DNA from: CBDBBY01 sp965203215
Lineage (GTDB): Bacteria; Pseudomonadota; Alphaproteobacteria; Rhodobacterales; Rhodobacteraceae
Assembly (NCBI GenBank): GCA_965203215.1
Contig: CBDBBY010000001.1
Coordinates: 3,472,001-3,536,000 of the forward strand
DNA: 64,000 nt
Reading direction: 5' to 3'
The position numbers and the translations under genes were made by a program. A model generated the notes under the pieces. The model was not told the DNA's origin and made no database searches. It worked only from the letters and a program-made list of their open reading frames with translations. This document shows, piece by piece, positions 46,132 through 54,861 of the stretch (positions are counted from its first letter, which is position 1; every line of letters starts with the position of its first letter).

Positions 46132-46311
46132 GCGAGGCGAACCGATCAGGCATGGAACCGTCGACCATCGTCTTGCCGCCGTCTGCACGCTGGTGATCGC
46201 CCTTGGTCCGATAAGCAGATCATTCGCGGGCGCTCCGCATTTGCGAATGCCGAAAGCGACGCGGCCGCAGGACTTGAGCAACCGCAGCCGGATCAGATTC
46301 ATTGATCGACT

Positions 46312-47607
46312 TCATCCCGGCAAAGCGCTCTTGACCTTGGCCCGTTGTTCCGGGCTGCGGCGAAGCTTTCCCAGCGCAAGTTTCATCTCTTCATTTTCAA
46401 AAGCCGGAGCATAATTCCGGATATCGGCCGATGTCATGCCGACCTCTTTGCACTGTGATCGCCATTCCTCGGCGATCTGCCCGGCCATCGCCGCCGCCCG
46501 AGCGCGGGCACCGTCCTCGGAAATGTCGAAGAAGGGAGCCGCCTCGACCGCTGCCTCGATCGACGCTTCATGGCCGCTGAGCGGGCTGATGCCGGTTTCA
46601 AGATGTCGATGGCGCTCAGGCTGCGGATTGATGTCGAACGCCGGGGACAGCACCCAAGCGCCGTCGTCGGCGTAGAGAAAGCCGTGGTTTTTCAGGTGGT
46701 CGTCGTTGTTGCTTACGAGAATTGTGAACAGGATGCGGTCGTGTAGTTCCTTCAGTTCGGAAGCAACCAGGTCTGCGCCTCCGCAGTGTTCGCGCATCGC
46801 GTCGGCGATGTCGGTGTAGTGCGCTCCTTCAGATCCTTCGTGATCCAAAAACGTTCGTGCGGAAACGTAGTGTTTGCGTCTGTCGCCGATCCGGTCGAAG
46901 CGTTCAATGACGGCTATGGGCCTGTCGGAGCGTTCCAGAATGAGGCGCGCGCCTGCCGCTCGCAAACCCGCGCTGGCAGCGAGGTTCAGCGTCGCGACTT
47001 CCATTCTTTCGACTGGCATGGCGTCGCGGTCCGACGTGAATTTGGCGATCGACAGCTTGCCTTCATCGTCATAGTCCGATTTTGGCCGGGCGCCACCGAG
47101 GCTGCCGGCGTTCCCAATCATCTTGTTCGCATAGGCTTGGGCATTCGGGTCATTGGTCTCGATTGCGCGACAGCAGTGCACAAGGTCATTGATGTTGCTG
47201 AATCGGGGAGTGGGCGGATTTGCGAAGGACATTGGACGCCCGTCATCATCAAGGAATCGGAGCGCACCTTGCCGGGTGCGGTCGTTTGCCGTCAGGAGAA
47301 ATTCCAACTCGTTTGGCGGTTGGCCCAGCGCCTTTCGAACGATGCCCCGGCCCCATGAGTCCGGCGCGGCGTCTGAGAACGGCCCCGGCAATGCTCCGCG
47401 TTGATTGGTTCGGTCGCCGGAGGAATAGAAGGGCTGTTCCGACAGGGGCAATGACGGCGCGAGGGCGAAAGCGCCCGGCTTGTCCAGCCATTCTTCAGAA
47501 TACTTGAAAACAGACATCTCACGGCGCCCGTCGGTTTCGAAGATCAGTTCGCCGACGCCGTACAGCGCAGCACCGATGGCGACTCGCACCCGCTTCTTCT
47601 CGGTCAT
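46312..47607 (-). CDS. hipA: HipA-type serine/threonine kinase toxin
   Basis: 431 residues from ATG 47607. N-terminal HipA subdomain (VRVAIGAALYGVGELIFE), the ejectable P-loop region SLGGARPKSDYDD, kinase catalytic segment VSNNDDHLKNHGFLY (HxxN-type catalytic loop) and metal motif LSPAFDINPQP. HipA kinases phosphorylate glutamyl-tRNA synthetase or other targets and promote dormancy. The start overlaps the HipB stop (ATGA), so toxin and antitoxin are coupled. Confidence 0.93.
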   Translation of the reverse strand: MTEKKRVRVAIGAALYGVGELIFETDGRREMSVFKYSEEWLDKPGAFALAPSLPLSEQPFYSSGDRTNQRGALPGPFSDAAPDSWGRGIVRKALGQPPNELEFLLTANDRTRQGALRFLDDDGRPMSFANPPTPRFSNINDLVHCCRAIETNDPNAQAYANKMIGNAGSLGGARPKSDYDDEGKLSIAKFTSDRDAMPVERMEVATLNLAASAGLRAAGARLILERSDRPIAVIERFDRIGDRRKHYVSARTFLDHEGSEGAHYTDIADAMREHCGGADLVASELKELHDRILFTILVSNNDDHLKNHGFLYADDGAWVLSPAFDINPQPERHRHLETGISPLSGHEASIEAAVEAAPFFDISEDGARARAAAMAGQIAEEWRSQCKEVGMTSADIRNYAPAFENEEMKLALGKLRRSPEQRAKVKSALPG

Positions 47608-47972
47608 AATCCCATGCCGTCGATCTTGTCGCCGGTCGGCAATCCAGTCAGGTCGCTTTTGCCGGCTGTCTTTTTCCGAATGCGCTGCGGCAGCTCGGAT
47701 TGATCGCGGATGAGTCCGATGTCGTCGGAGGCGACATCGAGCACTTCGGTGAAGCGGCGCAAGTTGCCAAGCGCAATGAAGGCCATCGCCAGGACGCCGG
47801 TCGAGATGCCGGGATCTCCGCCTTCGAGTCGTTGCACGGTGCTCAGGGACACGCCCATCTTCGCCGCAAAATCCCGCTGCGAGAGTCGGCGCTTCTTTCT
47901 TGCGATCTTGATGTCTTGGCCAAGGCGGGAAATCGCCGCCTTGGCTTTGGGTGTTAGCCGCCTCTTGCTCAT
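47604..47972 (-). CDS. hipB: HipB-type antitoxin, helix-turn-helix
   Basis: 122 residues. HTH_3 domain at about 18-72 (LGQDIKIARKKRRLSQRDFA, AKMGVSLSTVQRLEGGDPG). Upstream of hipA in the same operon; it should neutralise HipA and bind the palindrome at 47977-48021. A basic N-terminal extension (MSKRRLTPKAKAAISR) precedes the HTH. Confidence 0.92.
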   Translation of the reverse strand: MSKRRLTPKAKAAISRLGQDIKIARKKRRLSQRDFAAKMGVSLSTVQRLEGGDPGISTGVLAMAFIALGNLRRFTEVLDVASDDIGLIRDQSELPQRIRKKTAGKSDLTGLPTGDKIDGMGL

Positions 47973-47976
47973 AATG

Positions 47977-48021
47977 CTTTATATATCGGTTAATAATTGC
48001 GTTTAAAACTGATATATAAAG
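47977..48021. promoter_or_regulatory. Inverted repeat upstream of hipBA, probable operator
   Basis: CTTTATATATCGG at 47977-47989 and CTGATATATAAAG at 48009-48021 form an inverted repeat matching at 12 of 13 positions. It begins five bases before the HipB start codon, in an AT-rich promoter region. Typical placement for HipB autoregulation. Confidence 0.65.
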
Positions 48022-48134
48022 TGTTAAATAAATAATGAAGGGCTTGCGAATGGTCAATGCGACCATCTTGCAGGTTTCATTCCGCGTGGATCAATCTCGT
48101 TGAAAAGGCATCCGGAATCGGAGCCGGAACCCGC

Positions 48135-48611
48135 TCAGTAATCGAAAATCAGGCAGGTCGTCGTGCCGAAAGCCACGACTCGGCCCCGCGCATCTTTCAT
48201 TTTCGCCTCGGCGGTGCCGGTGCGGCGTCCGAGGGTGATCATCCGCCCCTCGCATCGGTAGATTTCGCCGACGTTCGGCGCCCGGGTCAGATTGATCTTC
48301 ACTTCGACCGTCGAGCAGCCCTTTCCCGCGGGCAACGCGGACTGCACCGCGCACGCCAGCGCGCTGTCCAGCACCGTCATCGCCCAGCCGCCATGCACGG
48401 TGCCCATCGGGTTGATGAAGCCGTCGGGAGGACTGGCTTTCCAGACGACGTGCCCTTCGTCGGCATCGATCAGCCACTGGTTCGAATAGGCGCTGACCGG
48501 AGGCGCGGGCAAGTCGCCCGCGATAATCTGCCGGAACAGCTCCAGGCCGGAGAGATTTTGGAGCGTCTCTGCGGGGACAGGAGCGAGGCGGCTCGCGTCG
48601 ATTTTCTGAAT
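48135..48611 (-). CDS. PaaI-family acyl-CoA thioesterase, apparent ATT start
   Basis: Hotdog-fold thioesterase of 158 residues. The family motif NPMGTVHGGWAMTVLDSALA is intact, followed by STVEVKINLTRAP and FGTTTCLIFDY. The conserved N-terminal part (LSGLELFRQIIAGDLPAPPV) lies upstream of the first conventional start (TTG 48512). Between it and the preceding stop there is no ATG, GTG or TTG, but an ATT at 48609-48611 has a perfect AAGGAG seven bases upstream. I therefore use ATT. It lies 57 bp after the Rieske gene and probably shares its transcript. Confidence 0.85.
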   Translation of the reverse strand: MQKIDASRLAPVPAETLQNLSGLELFRQIIAGDLPAPPVSAYSNQWLIDADEGHVVWKASPPDGFINPMGTVHGGWAMTVLDSALACAVQSALPAGKGCSTVEVKINLTRAPNVGEIYRCEGRMITLGRRTGTAEAKMKDARGRVVAFGTTTCLIFDY

Positions 48612-48668
48612 GGCTCTTCTCCTTGAAGAATCGCGGGCAATCCGGCTTTGCCCGCTGCTGGTCCGGCT

Positions 48669-49817
48669 TCAGTTCGCGATCATTTCCTCGATGGCGACAT
48701 TGAACCAATTGAGCGCACCCTCGAACCGGCCGAACAGATGACTTGGGTTGCCGCGCGATGCGAACCCGGCCTGTATTTCCTCGCCCAATTCGAAATCCTC
48801 CGAAAGAGCGGCCATGGTGATCTTTTGGTTCTTTTCCCAGCGACCCTGCGTCTCGTCGGTATCGGGAACCGACCGCGGGACCAGCGTGGCCACGCGCACG
48901 CCGGTGCGGTCCTCGGCCAGCGGCTCCAAATGCATCCACATGACATGGTCCTGCTGCACCAGCAGCTGCGTCGTAGGCGTAAGCGTGTACAGCAAGTTCG
49001 CATCGCGCCGTATCTGCCAGTCCGTCTCGGGCACGTCGCGCATGTCGGGCATGGAAATCCTGGGCAGCACCGTTCGGACATGCGGCCCGAACATGCGGTA
49101 GGTCGAAAGGTTGTCCGGGAAATACGGCGCAACCGTGTTCCGGTGCGCGACGCGGAAGTGATAAGCTTCAAGACCGCCTTCGAGCAGAAGCTTCCAATTC
49201 GCGGCGATGTCGAGCTCGTCCATGGCGGCGATCCTGTGTTCGGCCAGACCGAGCCATTGGAAATCCTTTGCCAGACCCGGCAGCCAGTCGTCGATTTCGG
49301 GCATCTCGGCGCTTTCCGGGTTGGCAATGATCCAGATGAAGCCGTGAGCTTCCGTCGCGGGCAGACGCCTGAGACCGCGCTCCGCGCGCGGAAGGTCGGG
49401 AAATCCCTGCTCCTCTTGCGGCACGGCGCGCAACTCGCCCTGGTTCGTCCAGCTCCAGCCGTGATACGGGCAGGTGAAAATCCGTTTGCAACCGGAAGTC
49501 TCCCGCTCAAGCTTTGCGCCTCTGTGGCGGCAAACGTTCAGAAATGCGCGCACGGTTTTGTTCTCGTCGCGGGTCAGCAGAACCGGCAGGCCGAGGAAAT
49601 TTTTTGCGAGGAAGGCGCGTTCTCCTTCAAGCTCCGAGCTTTGAGCCGCGATGACCGGCTTGCGGCGAAGTATCATGGCGCGTTCCCGTTCAAACCGCTC
49701 CGGGCTGGAGTAGCGCGAGATCGGCGAATGAGCGACCGCCTCGTCGAGATGGGCGGATTTCTGCTCCGCCAGCCCGATGATTTCCTTGATGAGGGCGATC
49801 TCGGTTTGTCGGTCCAA
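48669..49817 (-). CDS. Rieske-type aromatic ring-hydroxylating oxygenase, large subunit
   Basis: 382 residues from TTG 49817, which has GGGAGGAC five bases upstream; the frame is open to 49982 but those residues are unrelated. Rieske [2Fe-2S] site NVCRHRGAKLER ... CPYHGWSW (CxH-x(n)-CxxH), mononuclear iron residues in GGLEAYHFRVAHRNT. Catalyses dioxygenation or O/N-demethylation; substrate unknown. No reductase or small subunit gene is adjacent. Forms a likely operon with the PaaI thioesterase. Confidence 0.9.
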   Translation of the reverse strand: MDRQTEIALIKEIIGLAEQKSAHLDEAVAHSPISRYSSPERFERERAMILRRKPVIAAQSSELEGERAFLAKNFLGLPVLLTRDENKTVRAFLNVCRHRGAKLERETSGCKRIFTCPYHGWSWTNQGELRAVPQEEQGFPDLPRAERGLRRLPATEAHGFIWIIANPESAEMPEIDDWLPGLAKDFQWLGLAEHRIAAMDELDIAANWKLLLEGGLEAYHFRVAHRNTVAPYFPDNLSTYRMFGPHVRTVLPRISMPDMRDVPETDWQIRRDANLLYTLTPTTQLLVQQDHVMWMHLEPLAEDRTGVRVATLVPRSVPDTDETQGRWEKNQKITMAALSEDFELGEEIQAGFASRGNPSHLFGRFEGALNWFNVAIEEMIAN

Positions 49818-49897
49818 GTTGTCCTCCCGGCTCAATGCCGAATTAAAGTAGTTTGTCACTCGGCGGGCGGTCAAGCCTGTGCGGCGGGCGGATCCTA

Positions 49898-50095
49898 TCA
49901 ATTTCCCAAGGTTAACTCGTCGTCCATCCCGTATGTCCTGAAGTCCCGGTAGAGGAGAATCATCGGCGCGAAGTTCGTCCATGCGGACCAGAGCTTCTGG
50001 ATTCCGGGCAGCGGCGGGGCGTCGGGCGTCTCCCTCGCGGTGCGAGCGATTGCCTTGGCGAATTCGGGCGAATCATGCCGGATTCCGGAGAATCT
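49898..50095 (-). pseudogene. C-terminal gene fragment, unrecognised
   Basis: A minus-strand frame without start codon reads SPEFAKAIARTARETPDAPP, LPGIQKLWSAWTNFAPMILL and YRDFRTYGMDDELTLGN, then stops. Composition and codon pattern look like a real protein end, but the family is not known to me. The frame is closed by a stop at 50096. Probably the remains of a gene upstream of the Rieske operon. Confidence 0.35.
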
Positions 50096-50363
50096 TCACA
50101 AGCGAAAAACGGGGATTAAGGACAAAAATTCAAAACATTGCGGGTTTTCATCCGGACACTACGTAGTTCCCATTGATCGACGCCAATATTTCTGTCAGAC
50201 GCCGACTATTCTATGAATCAGCTGCGATGAGATGGCAATGGCCGCGCGGCGATTAGGAGCAAAGCCGTGAACTCAGGCCGTCGGCGCAACACTGAGGTTT
50301 TTCGACCTCCGCATCCGTAAGCGAATCGCACCAAAAATGGAGATAGATCGATAGGACAAAGGA

Positions 50364-51701
50364 ATGGACGGAAAGACAAAAGAAGTGCTGACCAATATTA
50401 TGGAGCAATGCCGAAATAACGACGGGATCTTGAGGTCCTATGGCGCACCGGCCGGCGAGCCCATGATCGATTGGCTTTTCAACGAGGGCTATCTTTGGTC
50501 GAGCCGGGAACCGATAAAGACATTGGAGTATACCCTTTACGAAGACGTCATGCCGACGGAGAAGGCCTATTGCTGGGAAAAGGAGAAGGAGAAGGAGCGG
50601 CAAATGGCAGAGCATCAAGCGGCCGACATCGAAGCCTATGCCAAAGACGCGCTGAAGAGTTCGCAATCTGAGGTCGCAAAGCTGGCGACGCTGAAGCAAG
50701 AGGCCAACCGAATTGGCGAGGCGTGGTGCGGTTCGAGCTTGGGAGATCACGCGAACATGTACTACGACGGTCTGGTACCGGTTCCAGCTAACGCAATCTG
50801 GGACGTTGAGTGGGGCAGAAAGGATTCCTTTTCGAATACAACATGGGGAGATTGGACAACGAGAACCGCCAGCGAAATCGAAGAACTCATTTACTCGCGC
50901 TGCGGGGTGACGAAATCGTCGATCACCGAAATCCGCAACCGGTTGTCCAACGTCTTCGAGAGTACGGAAGGTCGCCTGTTGACCTGCCTTGAGCATTCGA
51001 AAGGAGAAGTGCAAGAGGAGACCCGAACAAGGCTGATTGATGACGTTAAGGGATTGGGTGGCGACATTTCGACCGTGCCGAAGACGGAAGAACGGATGGC
51101 TCACAAATTCATGCCAAATATGTCGCGTGATGCAAGAAACGTGAGCATGGGGTTAAGGGTCGCAGGCCACCTGCAAGTGCTGGCATCGATAGAAGTAATC
51201 GATCAGCTGGTTCGGGGCGTGCAGAAACTGGGCGAACATGCAGGGACGTTGCGCGATGCGTCACGAATCTACAATACCAAGCAGCAGGAAAGAACAATCA
51301 GCGGATCCAAAGTATTCATCGGACATGGCCGTTCCGATAGTTGGCGGGCCGTGAAGGACTTTGTGGAGCAAGAACTCGGATTGGAGGTCGAGGAGTTCGA
51401 GCGACAACCCGTTGTCGGCCGCCAGATCAAGGATAGATTGGAGGAAATGTTTCAGAACGCCGGATGGGCCATCCTTGTTGCGACACCTGATGATTCAAGT
51501 AACAGTGAGCCCCGGCTAAACGTGATCCACGAGCTTGGATTCGCTCAGGGCCGCTTAGGCTGGGAAAACGCGATCATACTGCTGGAGAAGGGATGCCAGC
51601 TTCCCTCCAATCTTGAAGGCACGGTCTACCTTGAGTTTCAACCCGGTCGAGTGAAACAAGTGTTTCACGAGTTAAGGAACTGTCTTTCCGGGAAGGGCTA
51701 A
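50364..51701 (+). CDS. TIR-like domain protein (PF10137-type nucleotide-binding), candidate immune effector
   Basis: 445 residues. The C-terminal 130 residues are a TIR-like domain: SKVFIGHGRSDSWRAVKDFV, VVGRQIKDRLEEMFQNA, AILVATPDDSS, and RLNVIHELGFAQGRLG with the expected catalytic glutamate, ending in a PSNLEGTVYLEF segment. The first 300 residues are helical, with a charged stretch (WEKEKEKERQMAEHQAADIE) and no named domain. Such domains cleave NAD+ in CBASS or Thoeris-like defence. No cyclase or ThsA-like gene is adjacent, so it looks like a single-gene system or an orphan effector. Confidence 0.8.
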   Translation: MDGKTKEVLTNIMEQCRNNDGILRSYGAPAGEPMIDWLFNEGYLWSSREPIKTLEYTLYEDVMPTEKAYCWEKEKEKERQMAEHQAADIEAYAKDALKSSQSEVAKLATLKQEANRIGEAWCGSSLGDHANMYYDGLVPVPANAIWDVEWGRKDSFSNTTWGDWTTRTASEIEELIYSRCGVTKSSITEIRNRLSNVFESTEGRLLTCLEHSKGEVQEETRTRLIDDVKGLGGDISTVPKTEERMAHKFMPNMSRDARNVSMGLRVAGHLQVLASIEVIDQLVRGVQKLGEHAGTLRDASRIYNTKQQERTISGSKVFIGHGRSDSWRAVKDFVEQELGLEVEEFERQPVVGRQIKDRLEEMFQNAGWAILVATPDDSSNSEPRLNVIHELGFAQGRLGWENAIILLEKGCQLPSNLEGTVYLEFQPGRVKQVFHELRNCLSGKG

Positions 51702-51731
51702 TTCACGTCTGACAAACAGCGCAATTGCATT

Positions 51732-52164
51732 TCAAACTTCTGGCGCGAGCTTAACCGCGTTTCTGATGAGCTTGAGTCGATATTCCGGCATTTGCGCCGC
51801 CCATCGGAACCGCCGTCGAACCGAGAGCTTGTCGTCCATGAGGCGAATGACCTTCAGGGCGGTTCGCCGGACCGCCGCGAGGTTTTCCTGGCCGTGGCCC
51901 GTCCGCTCTCCGGCGTCGCGCTCCGCTTGGATGCACCATTGGCGAAGCGTGAAGCGGGAGCATCCGAGCTTCTCCGCGACCGAGGCGCAGGCCGCGCTGT
52001 CGCTGGAGTAGTCGGGACGATTTTCTTTGAACAGACGAACTCCTCGTACGCGGAGTTCGTCCGGTTGCCTCGGGCTGTACTTGCTCTTCGGCATGGATCC
52101 CTTCCTTTAAGTTTCCGGCTCGGTTGTTTAGCCGATTGCTCTCCGGAAAACCCGGTGCAGTTCA
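51732..52164 (-). mobile_element. IS3-family remnant (left end plus start of orfA)
   Basis: The terminal sequence TGAACTGCACCGGGTTTTCC begins at 52164 on the minus strand, a known type of IS3-family end. The frame from ATG 52094 (ribosome site AAAGGAAGG) starts MPKSKYSPRQPDELRVRGVR, then VAEKLGCSRFTLRQWCIQAE and RDAGERTG, the HTH of an IS3 OrfA. After that the sequence no longer matches the family, so the element is truncated near 51.9 kb; the frame runs on to 51732 without recognisable motif. No orfB is present. Confidence 0.75.
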
Positions 52165-52323
52165 ATGTTTCCGGTTGGCACGCACGAATCTGTGAATCGC
52201 ATCGTTGCCGGTACAATTGCGCTTCGAACGGAAATTTAGTTCCGACCAATTGTTGATAAAAGTCATGAAATTACCTAGAAACATTTTTGTAATCCCAATC
52301 TCGCGAGAGGCGAGGAAGTTCAA

Positions 52324-53430
52324 ATGACGGCGAAATATATCGGTACGCGGATCAAAGCGCTTCGCGAAGAGCGAGGGCTTTCCCAAGGCGAACTCGCGCA
52401 GTCGCTGGGCTTCAAAGACCTACAGACCATTTCGGACGTTGAAACCGGAGCGCGCCGCGTGACACCGGACGAGCTTATGCTCGCGGTAGAGAAGTTGGGT
52501 GTATCGCTGAAAGATTTAACCGATCCTTTCAGGCTTACCGGCGAGGGAAGCTTCTCTTGGAGACAAACGGGCGTAAGTACGGAGCAACTTAGAGAGTACG
52601 AACGCGATGCCGGACGCTTGATCGCCGCGTTCCGTTTCCTGGCGCCCATAGTCGGACACAGGCTACCGCCTGAACGTCCGGTATTCAACCTCACTAGCCA
52701 ATCGAGCTACGAGGACGCCATGTACGCGGGTGAACGATTCGTCGCTGATTTCAACCTTGGCGAGGTGCCGGCATTGCAACTAGCCGAGGTCATGGAGCGG
52801 GAACTGGGCATCTTGGTTCTAATGGTCGATGCCGTCGACGGCATCTCGGGGGCGGCTTGCCGGTTGCCCGAGTTGGACGCGGTGTTGGTCGCGCGCGGTG
52901 AAGTCCGCGGTCGTCGCAATTTCGACCTTGCCCACGAGCTGTTCCATATTCTGACTTGGGACACGATGCCGCCGGAATACTCCGAAGAAGCAATGGAAAC
53001 AGGGGGCAGCCGCGTGGAACAACTTGCCAATAATTTCGCGGCTGCGGTACTCATGCCAGCTTTTACGGTGAAGCAGTTCGGAGATTGGTCGAACCTAACC
53101 GAGGAGAGTTTGATCGCGAAGTTGAACTTCGCGGCGGACGAGCTTCAAGTGACGTCCTCGGCATTAAGGTGGCAGCTAGTGGCACTTGGTGAACTGGAGT
53201 GGGATGTGGCGAATTCTTTGCCAAGGCATGCCTTGCGCAATAATGGGCACGATGTCCCTATTGGATCACCGCCGAAGCTGTTCTCAAAACCCTTTGTTGA
53301 GGTACTTGATCTTGCGATCGCTAGAGGCCATGTTTCGATTCTTCGCGTTGCCAGCCTGCTGGGTCTGACCATCGATAGTTTGGCGGACCTGTTTGAAGAG
53401 CGCGGCATCGCCCACTCAATCGATCTATGA
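52324..53430 (+). CDS. XRE regulator with ImmA/IrrE-type metallopeptidase domain
   Basis: 368 residues. N-terminal HTH (RIKALREERGLSQGELAQSL), linker, and a COG2856 zinc peptidase domain with HEXXH in NFDLAHELFHILTW and the downstream glutamate in RVEQLANNFAAAVLMP. A C-terminal helical part follows. Ribosome site AGGAAG. A PIN gene starts one base after its stop. This arrangement suggests an antitoxin or regulator that is cleaved or cleaves on damage and controls the PIN toxin. Confidence 0.9.
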   Translation: MTAKYIGTRIKALREERGLSQGELAQSLGFKDLQTISDVETGARRVTPDELMLAVEKLGVSLKDLTDPFRLTGEGSFSWRQTGVSTEQLREYERDAGRLIAAFRFLAPIVGHRLPPERPVFNLTSQSSYEDAMYAGERFVADFNLGEVPALQLAEVMERELGILVLMVDAVDGISGAACRLPELDAVLVARGEVRGRRNFDLAHELFHILTWDTMPPEYSEEAMETGGSRVEQLANNFAAAVLMPAFTVKQFGDWSNLTEESLIAKLNFAADELQVTSSALRWQLVALGELEWDVANSLPRHALRNNGHDVPIGSPPKLFSKPFVEVLDLAIARGHVSILRVASLLGLTIDSLADLFEERGIAHSIDL

Positions 53431-53431
53431 A

Positions 53432-53926
53432 GTGACACGAAATCAAACCCGTGTGCTTGTCGACACGATGGTCATTTTGGAATCTCATCGGGTTGGTTCA
53501 TGGCGCGCGCTCACAAGCCGATACAAAGTTGAAACCGTGGAGGACTGCGTTATCGAAACGCAAACGGGTTTTCGGCGGCGGCATCAAATGATCGACACCA
53601 GTGAGTTGCGCGAGTCATTATCTTCGGTCCATTCTGTCGACGACGGAGAGCGCGCCGATTTGACGATGCGAATGTCTAACAACTTTGAATTGCACATGGG
53701 TGAGGAGTCGCTTTGGGCGCACGCAATCCATCGGAATGATGCTTGGGTGTTTTGCGGGCCGGATAGGACCAGCCTTAGTTTCGGAGTTCAAATGGGATTT
53801 CGATGGAGATTGGTATCTCTGGAAAAACTTCTTGCTGATATCGGATATAAGCCAAAAACAACTCTGCGGCCGGCGTACACCGAGAAATGGCTAAGAGTTA
53901 CGCTTGCCGAACTCGTTATTGCATAA
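53432..53926 (+). CDS. PIN-like nuclease, putative toxin
   Basis: 164 residues from GTG 53432 (one base after the stop of the XRE-ImmA gene); a TTG at 53393 would overlap that gene. The N-terminal VLVDTMVILESHRVGSW has the first catalytic aspartate of PIN domains, VETVEDCVIETQTG the second acidic cluster, and HRNDAWVFCGPDRTSLSFG the C-terminal acidic motif. Not a VapC of the standard type. Likely the toxic partner of the upstream gene. It ends seven bases before the convergent hydroxyquinol dioxygenase gene. Confidence 0.7.
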   Translation: MTRNQTRVLVDTMVILESHRVGSWRALTSRYKVETVEDCVIETQTGFRRRHQMIDTSELRESLSSVHSVDDGERADLTMRMSNNFELHMGEESLWAHAIHRNDAWVFCGPDRTSLSFGVQMGFRWRLVSLEKLLADIGYKPKTTLRPAYTEKWLRVTLAELVIA

Positions 53927-53932
53927 TTTGAT

Positions 53933-54818
53933 TCAGCCGTCATTGGGCGCTAGCACAAAGTCGTGCTCGACGTCGTAATATAGCCCGTCGAACCCGTTCT
54001 CGGCCTGTTTGGCCGAGTCCTCGATAGGCTCGAACTTGGCCATCAGGCTCTCTTTCACGCCGAAAACCGCATCGGAATTAATGTAAGGATCGTCCGGGTC
54101 GAAGATATGCGTCGTCAGCGGGTCGTAGCCCTCTTTTGATATGATGTAGTGGAAATGCGCCGGCCGGTACGGATGGCGCCTGAGCTTGTCGAGAAGCTGC
54201 CCCACCGGTCCGTCGTCCGGAATCGGATAGAACTTGGGCTTCACCGCCTTGAACCAATAGCGCCCGTCGGGCCCGGTTGTGAACTTGCCGCGCAAGTTGA
54301 AATCGGGCTGGATGCCCTTTTGCTGGACGTCGTAGAAGCCTTCGTCGTTGGCTTGCCACACATCTATGGTCACGCCCTGCAGCGGATTGCCGTCCGTGTC
54401 GAGGATCCGTCCATGCACCAGCATCGGTTCGCCCTTTCCGTCCAAGCAGATGTTCGCGCCCATCTCCAGCTCCGGTGCGCCTTCGATGTGGAACGGCCCC
54501 AGCACCGTGTTCTCCGACGCGCCTGTGGGCCGGCGCGAGTTGATCGCATCCACGAGCATCGAAACCCCGAATATGTCGCTGAGCAGGATGAACTCCTGCC
54601 GCCAGTCGTTGCACATGTGTCCGGTATTGGTAAGGAACAGGATCGCTTTCATCCATTCCTCCCGGCTGGGTTCGACTTCCTTCACGGCGGCGTGCAGGTG
54701 GCGGACAATGGCCGCCATCACCTCTTTCAGACGCGGGTCGGCGCATTTTTCCATGCTCCCGATCACAACCTCTGCGCTGTTGGCCTCCGTGAAATATCCC
54801 TTTTCGTGCGTGCCCATG
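53933..54818 (-). CDS. Hydroxyquinol 1,2-dioxygenase (intradiol)
   Basis: 294 residues from ATG 54818 with AGGAGG at the right distance; the frame is open far upstream. Intradiol family: NTVLGPFHIEGAPELEMGAN is typical of hydroxyquinol rather than catechol enzymes, DVWQANDEGFYDVQQ, iron ligands in KFYPIPDDGPVGQLL and YRPAHFHYIIS. Opens 1,2,4-trihydroxybenzene to maleylacetate, which the reductase at 62-63 kb converts further. Last gene of the nine-gene catabolic operon. Confidence 0.92.
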
Positions 54819-54861
54819 ACGCCTCCTTTCTTCAGATGCGGGATCTTCGCCCCGAATTCGG

